From contig OY829539.1 of the NCBI GenBank assembly GCA_963691705.1, positions 3,722,501 through 3,786,500 of the forward strand: a stretch of 64,000 bases of DNA. The letters are read 5' to 3'. Positions 1 through 10,402 of the stretch are shown one piece after another (within the stretch, counting starts at the first letter, position 1; each line of letters begins with the position of its first letter). The translations under genes and the position numbers were made by a program. The DNA is from Viola odorata (Eukaryota > Streptophyta > Magnoliopsida > Malpighiales > Violaceae). Below the pieces are notes generated by a model, which saw only the letters and a list, made by a program, of their open reading frames with translations, had not been told where the DNA came from and did no database searches.

Positions 1-712
1 TTCTCAAGATCGCCCATCAAGGACTGAATCCTATCGGACGAATTCTCCTGCAGATAACGAAGCTGGCAGAAGGCAGAAAATACACTGGCCTGGGCTTCGG
101 TATGCTGGCGCCCCAGGGACATTTCGCGAAAATGGTTCCTCTCATAATCCAGGTCGACCATCTCCCCAAAAAAGACCAATAGAGGAAGATCTCTGGCACA
201 GGGGTCAGCCACTCCCAACGCCGGTAGACCTTGCTGCGCTAGATCCCTCACATCCAAAGTATGAGTGACAGATCCACCGGGCCCCACAGACGAGAGATGA
301 ACGTCAGTATTCAACGGTCGTGCGCCCTGCAGATACCCATCCGGGAGGGCAATCTCGGCGAGAGGTGGCGCAGGCATGAAGTAAACACGCAAGGGCGCCG
401 AAGCAGAGGCACCAAGGGAGCAAGTACCGCCACCACCACCCAATAAAGAAGCATTCGGAGAAGGCCAACGGGAGCCAAACCCACTGCCAGCAAAATGATC
501 AGGGGACGAAGCATCGAAAGGAATACCCCCCAGATCCGGCCCCACATCCGTATTCGCGAGAATGTCCGAGACTTGGCCATCGTCCGCACCAACGACGATA
601 GGATTAAGTTCCCCTCCCCCTTCGGCAAACATCCTAAAAACCTCCGCGATAGTAGGCGACGGACTCCTTTCCTTCTTCTTCCTTTTCTTCTCAAGCAAAC
701 GGGCAACCCTAT
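1..712 (-). pseudogene. T1 aORF1, distal exon (antisense gene)
   Basis: One minus-strand frame stays open from about 650 to the window edge. It continues the aORF1 reading frame that stops at 7781 on the far side of the A2 insertion. It contains the aORF1 signature VTHTLDVRDL...LPALG, which matches VTHQVGLYDL...LAALGG in element C and a similar block in T2. The downstream part is leucine/glutamine-rich, as in the coiled-coil tail of the other copies. The function of this family is unknown. The gene is broken here by a 7.06-kb insertion and by damage in its 5' half. Confidence 0.6.
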
Positions 713-2464
713 TGATAGCATGTTTTTATGCATGATTTTCCCTCCATTTTCTCACCCATTTAAGGCATGATTCTGCTAATTTACCCTTGTTTTCATTACT
801 TTTGCAGATTTAAGCCTAAAATGGGAGTTTATGCGAAAAGATGCATTTTTGGGGCATTTTGTGCAGTTTTGAGCTTCAAGACCCAAATTTGAGGTCCCGA
901 GTCCGAACCAGCGTTCAAGGTCCCGAATGGATTCGGGACCCCGAAGGGCGAAGAATGGCATTTCCACGTGTCCTCTTCCCAGACCTTCCATGTGCCTCCT
1001 CTGACACTGTTCCGACAGTCTGCACTGATCACAAAATACCTACCCCTCTGACCATTGCAGGCCTTGAGCCCATTCCAGACCTGCCCAAAGCTGGAAAAAT
1101 CAGACAGCTTTATGCTTTTTCAGCTTTGTGCTTTAAGGAACATGGATCCACTTTTTTAGGCTTTCAATTAATGCTTTTTGTCCCTAGTTTTAGGCTGAAG
1201 ATATTTTGTGCTTAGAGCTCTACTATATAAAGGGCATCTAAGAGTAGTTTAGGGGATCTTGGTTTATCCATGATCATGTAGTTTTAGTTTTCTTAGACTT
1301 CTCTCTAGTTCTTGTTAGCTCATCTTCAACCTTGCCCCCGGGCTTCAAACGGATTTTTAGTAACAAAGTCTTCTTCCCTTCATATATTTATTTACTTGTT
1401 ATGCTTTCTTTAATTGTTATTTGTTTATCTTTAAGCATGAGTAGCTAAATCTTTAATTCTTAGCAAGGCTGATTCAAGGGTTGCAAGGGCAGATTCGAGG
1501 CCTTAATGTGCTTAATACATTCTTGATGCTATATTCGACTATTCATCGGTTTAATTACATCTTTTGCATGATTTAATTTAAGGTCTGATCCGCTGGTAAT
1601 TATCTTGTGTAAATGCTGCCATTTATGTGATGAATACGGAAGGAAAATTGCATGAAACAAGTAGGCATCTGTTTAGTCTTGACTGCGCTGAAGTGGTCTC
1701 GAATAGATAGGGTGGGTAGTTGATTAGAGCTAAGTCACGAGCCTGACAAACTGAGGGACTTTTAGCTCTAGATCTGTCTTTTCTTAGCTTCATGGGCGGT
1801 TTGAGTATGGCCCTCCCTCATTCGTGCCTAGAGGGATGGCAAACCGTCAAGACTACCTCATATGTGGAAACGGGGGGTAGTTTCTCTTAAGAGAAAAGTA
1901 GGGGGCATCCGAGGAATCTGGTCCCCATGTCATTTCTATGACGTCTTGAATAGAATACCCTTGAGCTGATGACGATCTGGTCCCGAATGTAACCCAGAGT
2001 GCCTTTGCTAAGAATCCTTCTCTAATTGATTATTTGCATTTATTTTCCTTCTATTTTATTATTTCTGGAATTATTTGCTGATTTGCTTGTTTTACCATTC
2101 GGGACCTCGAACGTGACATTCGGGACACCGAATTTTGCTTTCCTAGATAGAATTTGTTAGCTCCCGAAATCTGCCTTGGCTGGCTCGTTCAGCCAAGTAA
2201 AACCCCCCTGATTGATACTCTCCGTGCTCTTGTCCCCCGAATACATTCAAGACCTGGTCTTGAATCAGTTTCTCTCCATCCAGCCCTTGAATTCGGTTTT
2301 GTTTTGTTTCTTTTATTGTTTTATTTTATAATCTGGCCTTGTCTAGTGTAAGTCTTCACCAATCTCTGTGGATCGATCCTCTTGCCACTGTCTTCAATCT
2401 ATTTTGTTGCATGTGATAAGTTGTAATAATTTGTTTGATCGTGCCCTCGATAAGCGCGTTATCA
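713..2464 (+). repeat. A2 5' LTR
   Basis: 1752 bp, starting TGATA and ending TATCA. The motif TTCGGGACCCCGAA and variants of it (GGTCCCGAA, TTCAAGACC) recur. Short ORFs inside it are present identically in the 3' LTR and do not look like genes. Confidence 0.92.
1224..1232 (+). promoter_or_regulatory. A2 LTR TATA box
   Basis: TATATAAAG, about 510 bp into the LTR and repeated at 6522-6530 in the 3' LTR. It would place the U3/R boundary near 1255. Confidence 0.6.
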
Positions 2465-2467
2465 AAA

Positions 2468-2485
2468 TGGCGCCGTTGCCGGGGA
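2468..2485 (+). other. A2 primer binding site
   Basis: TGGCGCCGTTGCCGGGGA, three bases after the LTR end, as expected for the minus-strand primer site. Assignment to tRNA-Asp is from memory of Athila elements. Confidence 0.8.
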
Positions 2486-2547
2486 TTGGTGTTAAGTCTT
2501 GCCCTAGACAAGTCCAGATTTGTGTTTTATTTTATTTCTTTCTTTAA

Positions 2548-3738
2548 ATGTCTTATTTTAATTCTTATTCTCATTCACCCTCTTTTCCTCAGCATTTTAC
2601 TCCTAACCCCCCGTGCTGGAATCAAGGAAATTTCAGCTATGGAGTGTATTCTAGACCTGGATATCAATATTTTCAGCCTCCACAACCTCCTCAAGGCACA
2701 GGGTTATCCCAAGGAAATCTGGCTGCATTAATTGGCATGGTTAATCAATTTAAAGAGACCCTTCGGGAGCAGAGGCGCCAAGAGTATCTTGAAGAAAACT
2801 TCACATCCTTGCCCGCTCATCATGACCTCGACGCTGCCCTAGCTCCCGAATCCGATAAGGAAAGGTTGATTAACTTGGAAAATCAATTAAAAGAGCTAAC
2901 TTTAGAAATGCAGGAGCTTAAGGAGCAGTGGCGTCAAGAGGATATTGAAGTCGAGGTCCCGAATCGGATTCAAGACCCCGACGCTGCCACTTCTGCAGCT
3001 CCCGAACATAACCCAGATCCTCGGGACCCCGAAGAAGTTCCAGCCCCCGAACCAAATTTTTTAGCTCTCTTGCCCAATCAGATGATGGATCACCCTATCA
3101 CTCCTATAGAACAACATTCCCAGCACTTAGATAGTGACGACTATTCAAGTGAAGAGGAGAGTTTCTCCACCACCACCCTATGGGAGTTACCATATGAGCG
3201 TCATGACCAAGATGGTGAGTCTTATAGGATAGAGGATCTTTTCATGCCTACGGATGAGCTAAAATTGGAGGATTCAGGATGCTCTCCTTTGGAGTCAAGA
3301 GCCAATATGGACTACACAGACATCGAGGTCCCGAAGTTGAGCAACAGTGACGAGCTTCAAGGCCTCGAAGCGGAATCAGGGGCAGAAACCATTTTTCAGC
3401 CGGGAGAGATTGTGAATGAGGATTCAAGGGAGACTGAGAATGAGGATTTAAGTGAGATTGAGGAGGAGAAAATTGAGGACTTGAGCTTTTCGTCATGCCC
3501 TCGATCTAAAGTCGTTATGGGTGAAAGGGAGATTTTGAAACTTTTTGATTATATTGATCCTTTTCTTGAATCACCTTCCACTCATAACAATTTTTTCCTC
3601 TTAATTTTTCAGGAGCCCAAATTAACATTTGACCCATGTCATGGCCGCATACAAGATGCTTTGCTACAAGACCATCCACTCCATGCGATAATTCACATCA
3701 AACTAAGAGGATGGAAAGCCTTTAGTAGAATTGGTTGA
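2548..3738 (+). CDS. A2 396-aa Gag-derived acidic protein, probable
   Basis: ATG at 2548 is the first start after the primer site and opens the only long ORF. Residues 1-55 are rich in Tyr, Phe, Pro and Gln (NPPCWNQGNFSYG, QPPQPPQ). This resembles the low-complexity stretch that follows the zinc knuckle in Athila Gag, but no zinc knuckle is present. Residues about 60-145 (QFKETLREQRRQEY, LENQLKELTLEMQELKEQ) look like a coiled coil. The middle and C-terminus are strongly acidic. The element's recurrent DNA motif GAGGTCCCGAA is read in frame as EVPN/EVPK, and related copies as RDPE and APEP. There are no catalytic motifs. It may help package the RNA of a non-autonomous element; that is inference. 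Confidence 0.55.
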   Translation: MSYFNSYSHSPSFPQHFTPNPPCWNQGNFSYGVYSRPGYQYFQPPQPPQGTGLSQGNLAALIGMVNQFKETLREQRRQEYLEENFTSLPAHHDLDAALAPESDKERLINLENQLKELTLEMQELKEQWRQEDIEVEVPNRIQDPDAATSAAPEHNPDPRDPEEVPAPEPNFLALLPNQMMDHPITPIEQHSQHLDSDDYSSEEESFSTTTLWELPYERHDQDGESYRIEDLFMPTDELKLEDSGCSPLESRANMDYTDIEVPKLSNSDELQGLEAESGAETIFQPGEIVNEDSRETENEDLSEIEEEKIEDLSFSSCPRSKVVMGEREILKLFDYIDPFLESPSTHNNFFLLIFQEPKLTFDPCHGRIQDALLQDHPLHAIIHIKLRGWKAFSRIG

Positions 3739-5250
3739 AGGAAACTTGAAGAGTCGAGGCCCCGACTATAATCAAGGCCAAGTGTGGGGAAATCCCACGG
3801 ATTCCTAACCTTCTTTCTTCTTTCCTTTTAATTTTTAAAATTTTCAATTCCAAGTCAAACTTAGCTTTTTTATGCACACTTCTTATGTTCCCTATGTAGT
3901 TTTAATTAGCTTTGTCTCCTTCCCTCCTCATTTAATTCCCTTGTCCCCTCCTTTTTCAAACCCCATTAATTCCCCATTTAATTTAGCTTTTTATGTTCCC
4001 TATGGTAGCTTTAATTACTTTTGTCTCTTTCTCTCCTCATTTAATTCTCTTGTCCCCTCCTTTTTCAAACCCCATTAATTCCTTTTGTCTTGCCTTCTTT
4101 CCCCCCCTTTTTTTTTTCAAATTCAAATTCAAAAAAAAATCAAAAAAATTAATAAAAAAAAAAAAAATTCTCACTTTTTTCTCTGATTTGTACAGGTGTC
4201 GGGTATCAGCTTTTTCAGGAACCTCTCCTAGCGCGCCACGTGGAATCCGTCATTCGAGACCCCGACACCTGTTTCTGATTCGGGACCCCGAAGCCAACAC
4301 TGGCGCAATCTTCCCCCATCCTCAATTCGAGACCCCGAACAATCTATCCCTTTGCCCCAGCATGGGCTTATCTTTTATTTTACGTTAAATAACTTCCCTT
4401 TATGCTTTAGTTTGAACTGCTATCTTTTTGTCTCGTTCTTCACATTGAGGACAATGTGTTGCCTAAGTGTGGGGAGGGTTTTATCTGCCTTATTTGTTTA
4501 CTTTGCTTGACTGCATGTTTCAAGGTCCCAAATGTTTTTTCGGATTTTTATCTTTATTTGCTGCCTAGTTTTTGAAAACACCCCAACGATGGACACACAC
4601 TTGACTTGTGCACATAGAATGAAAATGCTGTCTTAGTCAAGGTCCCGAATATTTCAGTCTTTGCCTGCTGCACCTTATATCTGCTTCAAGATCTAGACAC
4701 CAGTAGTCACGAATTAACACCTTGGGAGCATTTGAGCCTTCATGCCTATATTTATTGTTTGAGCGAATGCATGACTAGGTACTGGTTGGGTTTGCATGAT
4801 ATCCATGGGTGTAGACGCATTTAGACATAGGAAAGCAGCAAAAAGATTAAGTCTTCGCATCAAATTGTTTTCTCTCATTTTTTCTTCTGTTCTGTTTTTT
4901 TCTCTTACCCCCGAATCCCTTCTTGACCCTCCATTCTGACCATTTGAATTTTTCTTGATCTTTCTCTTGGCAGGTGAGCGATGTTGTTGGGTGCACTATC
5001 AAGGGCTAGACTAGGCAAACGGAGCAGCAAAGGAAAAGTGTGGGGATCCCGCAAAAATTCAAGACCCCGGATGCTGGCTCATATTCAAGACCTTGAAGAC
5101 AAAATGAAGAATTCAAGGGCAAACCAGAACGAAAAATCACTTCCCACCCACAGCAAAACACAAGTGTGGGAAAGTGAAATCAGAATATCAAGCCCCCGAA
5201 GAACAAGGTCTCGATCCTCAATTCAGATCTCTCTTTCTCTCTCCAAAAAG

Positions 5251-5281
<31 letters not shown>

Positions 5282-6010
5282 AAAAAAAGAAATATAAATA
5301 AAAGAGAGAGAGAAAAGAGCAAGACCAAACCTTGAAAGCCAAGAAGAGGAAAATCAGCAGCCAGCATCCATTCAAGGTCCCGAGCCTAGGTCCCGAATGA
5401 AGGCAAGGACCCCCCCTCGAAGAAGAAAAGCCTAGTCTAGCTTTCGCCCTCAGCAACATTGTCTCACCATCTTGATTCCTTCTGCCAAGGGAGCGTTCCA
5501 GGTTTGAGTTGGTTTCACCACCTTCTCATTTCACTTCCTTACTATCCCTCTTCTCCACTTTTTCTTCTCATTATGCTTCTTCCATTTCCTCTTGTCATTT
5601 ATTTTCTTTGCTTCCCCTTCTTGCCCTCGATGCGAAGTCTTTTGATTGCTAGATTGCCTATGCATGTGTCTAATATACTCGGATTGACTTGCAAACTTGG
5701 TTTTGTGCTACGTTTCTTGCATACTTGAGTGTTTAAACACCTAACCTTGTTCACGAGCGTGAGTGCAAACACCGATCCATGTGAGGACTGCTGGTGAATA
5801 GGCTGATGTGGAAAAGTCTCTTCTCAAGGGTCGTTATCCTTCTGATTTGATGCAGGTGTATCTAGGCGAAGTCGGTTTTCATTCGAGGTCCCGAATCTTA
5901 ACAAGCATGCTTATTCTCTGTGCTATGGTTTGGAGTGTCTGTTCTGTTTTGGGACTGTTTTAAATTTTGTGAATGCTCGAGGGCGAGCATTGGGCAGTGT
6001 GGGGATTATT
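3739..6010 (+). other. A2 non-coding internal region and polypurine tract
   Basis: No credible ORF. It contains CATTGAGGACAATGTG followed by TAAGTGTGGGG at 4443-4475; element B has the same pair in its 3' region. Further AAGTGTGGGGA-like copies lie near 3780, 5037 and 5160. AGTGTGGGGATTATT at 5996-6010 directly precedes the 3' LTR and is the likely polypurine tract. T- and A-rich runs lie at 4105-4170 and 5245-5300. A pyrimidine-rich stretch of about 120 bp is imperfectly duplicated at 3865-4085. Confidence 0.6.
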
Positions 6011-7775
6011 TGATAGCATGTTTTTATGCATGATTTTCCCTCCATTTTCTCACCCATTTAAGGCATGATTCTGCTAATTTACCCTTGTTTTCATTACTTT
6101 TGCAGATTTAGGCCTAAAATGGGAGTTTATGCGAAAAGATGCATTTTTGGGGCATTTTGTGCAGTTTTGAGCTTCAAGACCCAAAGTTGAGGTCCCGAGT
6201 CCGAACCAGCGTTCAAGGTCCCGAATGGATTCGGGACCCCGAAGGGCGAAGAATGGCATTTCCACGTGTCCTCTTCCCAGACCTTCCATGTGCCTCCTCT
6301 GACACTGTTCCGACAGTCTGCACTGATCACAAAATACCTACCCCTCTGACCATTGCAGGCCTTGAGCCCATTCCAGACCTGCCCAAAGCTGGAAAAATCA
6401 GACAGCTTTATGCTTTTTCAGCTTTGTGCTTTAAGGAACATGGATCCACTTTTTTAGGCTTTCAATTAATGCTTTTTGTCCCTAGTTTTAGACTGAAGAT
6501 ATTTTGTGCTTAGAGCTCTACTATATAAAGGGCATCTAAGAGTAGTTTAGGGGATCTTGGTTTATCCATGATCATGTAGTTTTAGTTTTCTTAGACTTCT
6601 CTCTAGTTTATCTCTCTAGTTCTTGTTAGCTCATCTTCAACCTTGCCGCCGGGCTTCAAACGGATTTTTAGTAACAAAGTCTTCTTCCCTTCATATATTT
6701 ATTTACTTGTTATGCTTTCTTTAATTGTTATTTGTTTATCTTTAAGCATGAGTAGCTAAATCTTTAATTCTTAGCAAGGCTGATTCAAGGGTTGCAAGGG
6801 CAGATTCGAGGCCTTAATGTGCTTAATACATTCTTGATGCTATATTCGACTATTCATCGGTTTAATTACATCTTTTGCATGATTTAATTTAAGGTCTGAT
6901 CCGCTGGTAATTATCTTGTGTAAATGCTGCCATTTATGTGATGAATACGGAAGGAAAATTGCATGAAACAAGTAGGCATCTGTTTAGTCTTGACTGCGCT
7001 GAAGTGGTCTCGAATAGATAGGGTGGGTAGTTGATTAGAGCTAGGTCACGAGCCTGACAAACTGAGGGACTTTTAGCTCTAGATCTGTCTTTTCTTAGCT
7101 TCATGGGCGGTTTGAGTATGGCCCTCCCGCATTCGTGCCTGGAGGGATGGCAAACCGTCAAGACTACCTCATATGTGGAAACGGGGGGTAGTTTCTCTTA
7201 AGAGAAAAGTAGGGGGCATCCGAGGAATCTGGTCCCTATGTCATTTCTATGACGTCTTGAATAGAATACCCTTGAGCTGATGACGATCTGGTCCCGAATG
7301 TAACCCAGAGTGCCTTTGCTAAGAATCCTTCTCTAATTGATTATTTGCGTTTATTTTCCTTCTATTTTATTATTTCTGGAATTATTTGCTGATTTGCTTG
7401 TTTTACCATTCGGGACCTCGAACGTGACATTCGGGACCCCGAATTTTGCTTTCCTAGATAGAATTTGTTAGCTCCCGAAATCTGCCTTGGCTGGCTCGTT
7501 CAGCCAAGTAAAACCCCCCTGATTGATACTCTCCGTGCTCTTGTCCCCCGAATACATTCAAGACCTGGTCTTGAATCAGTTTCTCTCCATCCAGCCCTTG
7601 AATTCGGTTTTGTTTTGTTTCTTTTATTGTTTTATTTTATAATCTGGCCTTGTCTAGTGTAAGTCTTCACCAATCTCTGTGGATCGATCCTCTTGCCACT
7701 GTCTTCAATCTATTTTGTTGCATGTGATAAGTTGTAATAATTTGTTTGATCGTGCCCTCGACAAGCGCGTTATCA
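6011..7775 (+). repeat. A2 3' LTR
   Basis: 1765 bp. It differs from the 5' LTR by roughly a dozen substitutions plus a 12-bp gain (CTCTAGTTTATCT region near 6600). It ends GTTATCA and is followed by the target duplication CCTAT. Confidence 0.92.
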
Positions 7776-7780
7776 CCTAT

Positions 7781-9025
7781 CGGCCACAACAGAGGAGGAC
7801 TTCTGAGCAGAAGGCTTCGGAGGCGAAGGGGTAACAGATGGCTCAGAAGGACAGAACCTAAGGGGAGTAGCATAAATCACTGTAAAACCCGACAGCGACG
7901 GCCCAGTATCCTTTACCACCGGCACCCTCTCACCGGTAAACTCCACCGACCGATCAAAAACGTTGTGACTGACATCCTCGGCCAATCTCTGCGAAGGAGG
8001 AGTGACCGAAGGCTGGGTAACGGCAGAGACTGCCCCCTTCCGAAGGGACCTGGGTTTCTTATTAGTAAGAGACTCCCCCGTTTGATGCGAAGAAGCCCCC
8101 ACGGTAGACCTCTTTCGCCTCCGAAGAGAGACTTCAGGGCTCTCTTCCTGCTCCACCGATGGCGAAGGCCCCCTTTCGCTTCTGACCGCCGAGGACTCAC
8201 TATCGTCCTCCTCGTCGTCCTTCCTATCTGTAGAAACAATCATGGCCATCCCGTTACAACAAACGGGACCATCGGGTAGAAAAGCTAAAGAAATCACAAA
8301 GAGAAAAACACGTACCAATACCACACTGCTCTATCGGCTCCCAAATGGCATATAACCGCGTATTGAACGATTTCTTCACAGCGCCCAGGAGCTTCTTGAC
8401 AGCAGCCACCTCCTCAAGCGTTAGCTCTGACTGTTGAGGCTTGGCCCATCGGGCATCAGTAATGTGCCGATTGAAACCAGACCTCCAGGCACGGGCATGC
8501 ATCTCAAGAACGAAGAAGCGATTCGCCTAGTTCTTGATTGATGAGTCAAACTTCTGGAAATGCATGGTAAGAGACTTAACCGAAGGATTAGACTTCCAAG
8601 GGAAAATAGAAACCCAACCCTTTCGGATGCTTAGTTGGAAGAAATGCCTTAAGAGCCGAAGGCTAGGCTGCGCAATACCGTTGGTAACACGACCAGATAA
8701 ATGCATAGATGTCGGCCCAAGAATTCGGAGGAATCTGCACCGAGTTCAGATCAAACTCAACCAACATTTTGAGAACCAGCGAATGTAGAGGAAGATGGAA
8801 CCCATACAGGAAAATCTTCGTATAGAGCACCCGGTCGTTCCCAGTGAAATCAGTATTCAACCTAACCTCCGACCCAGCAACCATGGCCGTGTATTTGTCT
8901 TCCAGAATCCCGCCGCAGGCAATCAACTCGGCATCCAAATTGACCCGATTGGTTATCATCGAAACCGTGACGGCAATCTTGGCCTCAACAGCGGACATAG
9001 GCCTGTCCGCAACGGGCTCAGCCAT
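7781..9025 (-). pseudogene. T1 aORF1, 5' part (PF04195-like antisense gene)
   Basis: ATG at 9025 starts a frame whose residues about 60-110 read RVLYTKIFLYGFHLPLHS...FDLNSVQIPPNSW. This is the hallmark of the plant 'putative gypsy-type transposon' family and matches C (RVLYAQMFRYGFRLPIDS). Frameshifts and stops lie between about 8680 and 8520, after which homology resumes (WRSGFNRHITDARW near 8480). A likely intron, donor GTATTG or GTACGTG at 8320-8327 and acceptor CAG at 8228-8230, lies at the same position as the first aORF1 intron in C, T2 and E. The reading frame then runs into the A2 insertion. The gene is inactive here; its biochemical role is unknown. Confidence 0.65.
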
Positions 9026-9701
9026 GAGATGAAAAGAAGAAAGATTATCAAAATCTGGAATGGGCAAGGAAGAAGAAGAAAGTCTCTCAGAAAGTCTATC
9101 TATTTTTTGTGAAATTTGCTGACTTCGTGATTTTCTGAAAAGGGAGGAGAGCGGCGCGCTGTATAGGGTATCACACAACTGATAAGAAAATGACGCGTGG
9201 TAGAGGAAACCCTTGGAAACACCTTTCCTCACGAAAGGACAGACCGCTTCGACTAACTCAAACGTCCCTCCTCGATTTCCAAACATGGATCTGACCGCGA
9301 AGAGATGATCGAGCACCACGCCAGCACGCACGCGCATCAAACCATCATTACCTCTGCTCCGCATTTAATGAGACAGGATGCTACCAAACAGTCGGCCTAA
9401 AAGGAAAATGCAAAGACTACAAAAATAGAGATCCAGGCCCATGCCTCCTTTTTTTTCTAAAACAGCCCAGCTTCACAACCCATTCCCTTCAAACGCCTTC
9501 ACAAGCTAACGGCCAGCAGTCCTAAACGGGCAACATGTTACCCACATGCCTTGATAAGACCGCAAACGTTCGGACTGAGAAAGGAGTTGACGCCGCCTCC
9601 TAACATCAGCAAAACTCGCCTAAAGGAATAAACGGACCCGCAATCGGGCAGGTATCACACTAAGCCCTTGGTAAACACTCGATCTCGTCGTCGTTCAGGC
9701 A
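9026..9701. other. T1 spacer between aORF1 and 3' LTR
   Basis: No supported gene. On the minus strand it would carry the aORF1 promoter and leader. There is no recognisable aORF2 or 35-bp repeat here, unlike C and T2. It ends with CTTGGTAAACACTCGATC, homologous to the sequence that borders the 3' LTR of C and T2. Confidence 0.5.
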
Positions 9702-9992
9702 TGATAATACATAATCGGACTACGGGGGCATTATGGACCTCCTTTCCCCCCCCCCCCATCCCCTACTCACGGGAGGTAAGCTCTAAACTACACTATTCAC
9801 TAAAATCCTTCACTGCTCACACATCTCTCGTACTAACTTGACCGTCGGAGCCTCTACGCCGGAAGTCTCCTCCGGTGCTTTTCAAGTACCACGCGGTAAG
9901 CCGGACCCACTGAGAGACCCAGTCAGCGACCATAGATCCACCCTACCCAACGCAATTACCATTTAACCCACACCCCATATCCCAGATTATCA
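9702..9992 (+). repeat. T1 3' LTR (right end uncertain)
   Basis: Starts TGATAAT and, on this reading, ends ATTATCA at 9992, a 7-bp terminal inverted repeat. It contains TCTACGCCGGAAGTCTCCTC, homologous to the LTRs of C and T2. The right end could lie up to 40 bp earlier because the following sequence belongs to a duplicated block. Confidence 0.5.
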
Positions 9993-9993
9993 A

Positions 9994-10402
9994 TGGCTTT
10001 ACCCATAAAAGAACATAGCGGGATACAAGTATCCGGTAGCATACATTTTTAGTAACCTCATGGTTATATTTTAGTAACTCCCATTGAATAGCACTGACAA
10101 GTGATCCAAACTGGTACACCCTTTTTCCTAATTACATACTCGCACCTGCAATGTAAATGTCAATATTGATAAGTTTCAACCGTCATCTTCGTCTTAGCAC
10201 ACACTAGCCTCACATGTCAACACCCTTCCATAACCGATGTAATGCCGTACTTGAGATGGGTTTATCCTTGAAAAGACAGTGGGATACAAGTATCTAGTAG
10301 TCGCATGGATATATTTCAGTAACTAGCGAAATACACTTCGTAACTCGTTGAATAATTGTGGCAGGTGATCCAAACCGCTTTTTCCTTACATACTCACAAC
10401 CT
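9994..10402. repeat. Imperfect direct duplication
   Basis: Two diverged copies, about 9994-10160 and 10258-10402, share GGGATACAAGTATC, TTTCAGTAACT-like, GTGATCCAAAC and TACATACTC in the same order. No coding content. Confidence 0.55.

Larger units (their letters stand above)
713..7775 (+). mobile_element. A2: young non-autonomous Athila-like LTR element
   Basis: Two nearly identical LTRs (713-2464 and 6011-7775) begin TGATAGCA and end GTTATCA. They are flanked by a perfect 5-bp target duplication CCTAT (708-712 and 7776-7780). A primer binding site TGGCGCCGTTGCCGGGGA follows the 5' LTR; I recall this as the tRNA-Asp type used by Athila elements. The internal region has one 396-aa ORF and no protease, reverse transcriptase, RNase H or integrase, so the element depends on enzymes supplied in trans. 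Hand comparison finds about a dozen substitutions and two small indels between the LTRs (under 1%), so insertion was recent. It sits inside T1 aORF1. Confidence 0.92.
1..9992 (+). mobile_element. Tat-lineage Ty3/gypsy retrotransposon T1, 3' part
   Basis: Sense orientation is plus: an antisense aORF1 (minus strand) is followed by a 3' LTR starting near 9702, the same order as in element C of this window. Gag and pol must lie left of base 1. The sequence CTTGGTAAACACTC just before the 3' LTR, and the block reading CTACGCCGGA...CTCCGG inside it, are shared with C and T2, which ties T1 to the same lineage. The element is split by A2 between 712 and 7781. The right boundary is uncertain because the 5' end and its target duplication are outside the window. 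Confidence 0.7.

Noticed and set aside
841..1215. 124-codon ORF present twice (also 6139-6513)
   Set aside because: It lies in U3 of the A2 LTRs and is duplicated because the LTRs are; no domain, and the TATA box lies downstream of it.
5223..5459. Minus-strand ORF with long Phe run
   Set aside because: Produced by the A-rich run at 5245-5300 in the A2 non-coding region.
7746..8279. Plus-strand ORF crossing the A2/T1 joint
   Set aside because: Shadow of the minus-strand aORF1 exon; it starts in the LTR and has no homologue in other copies.
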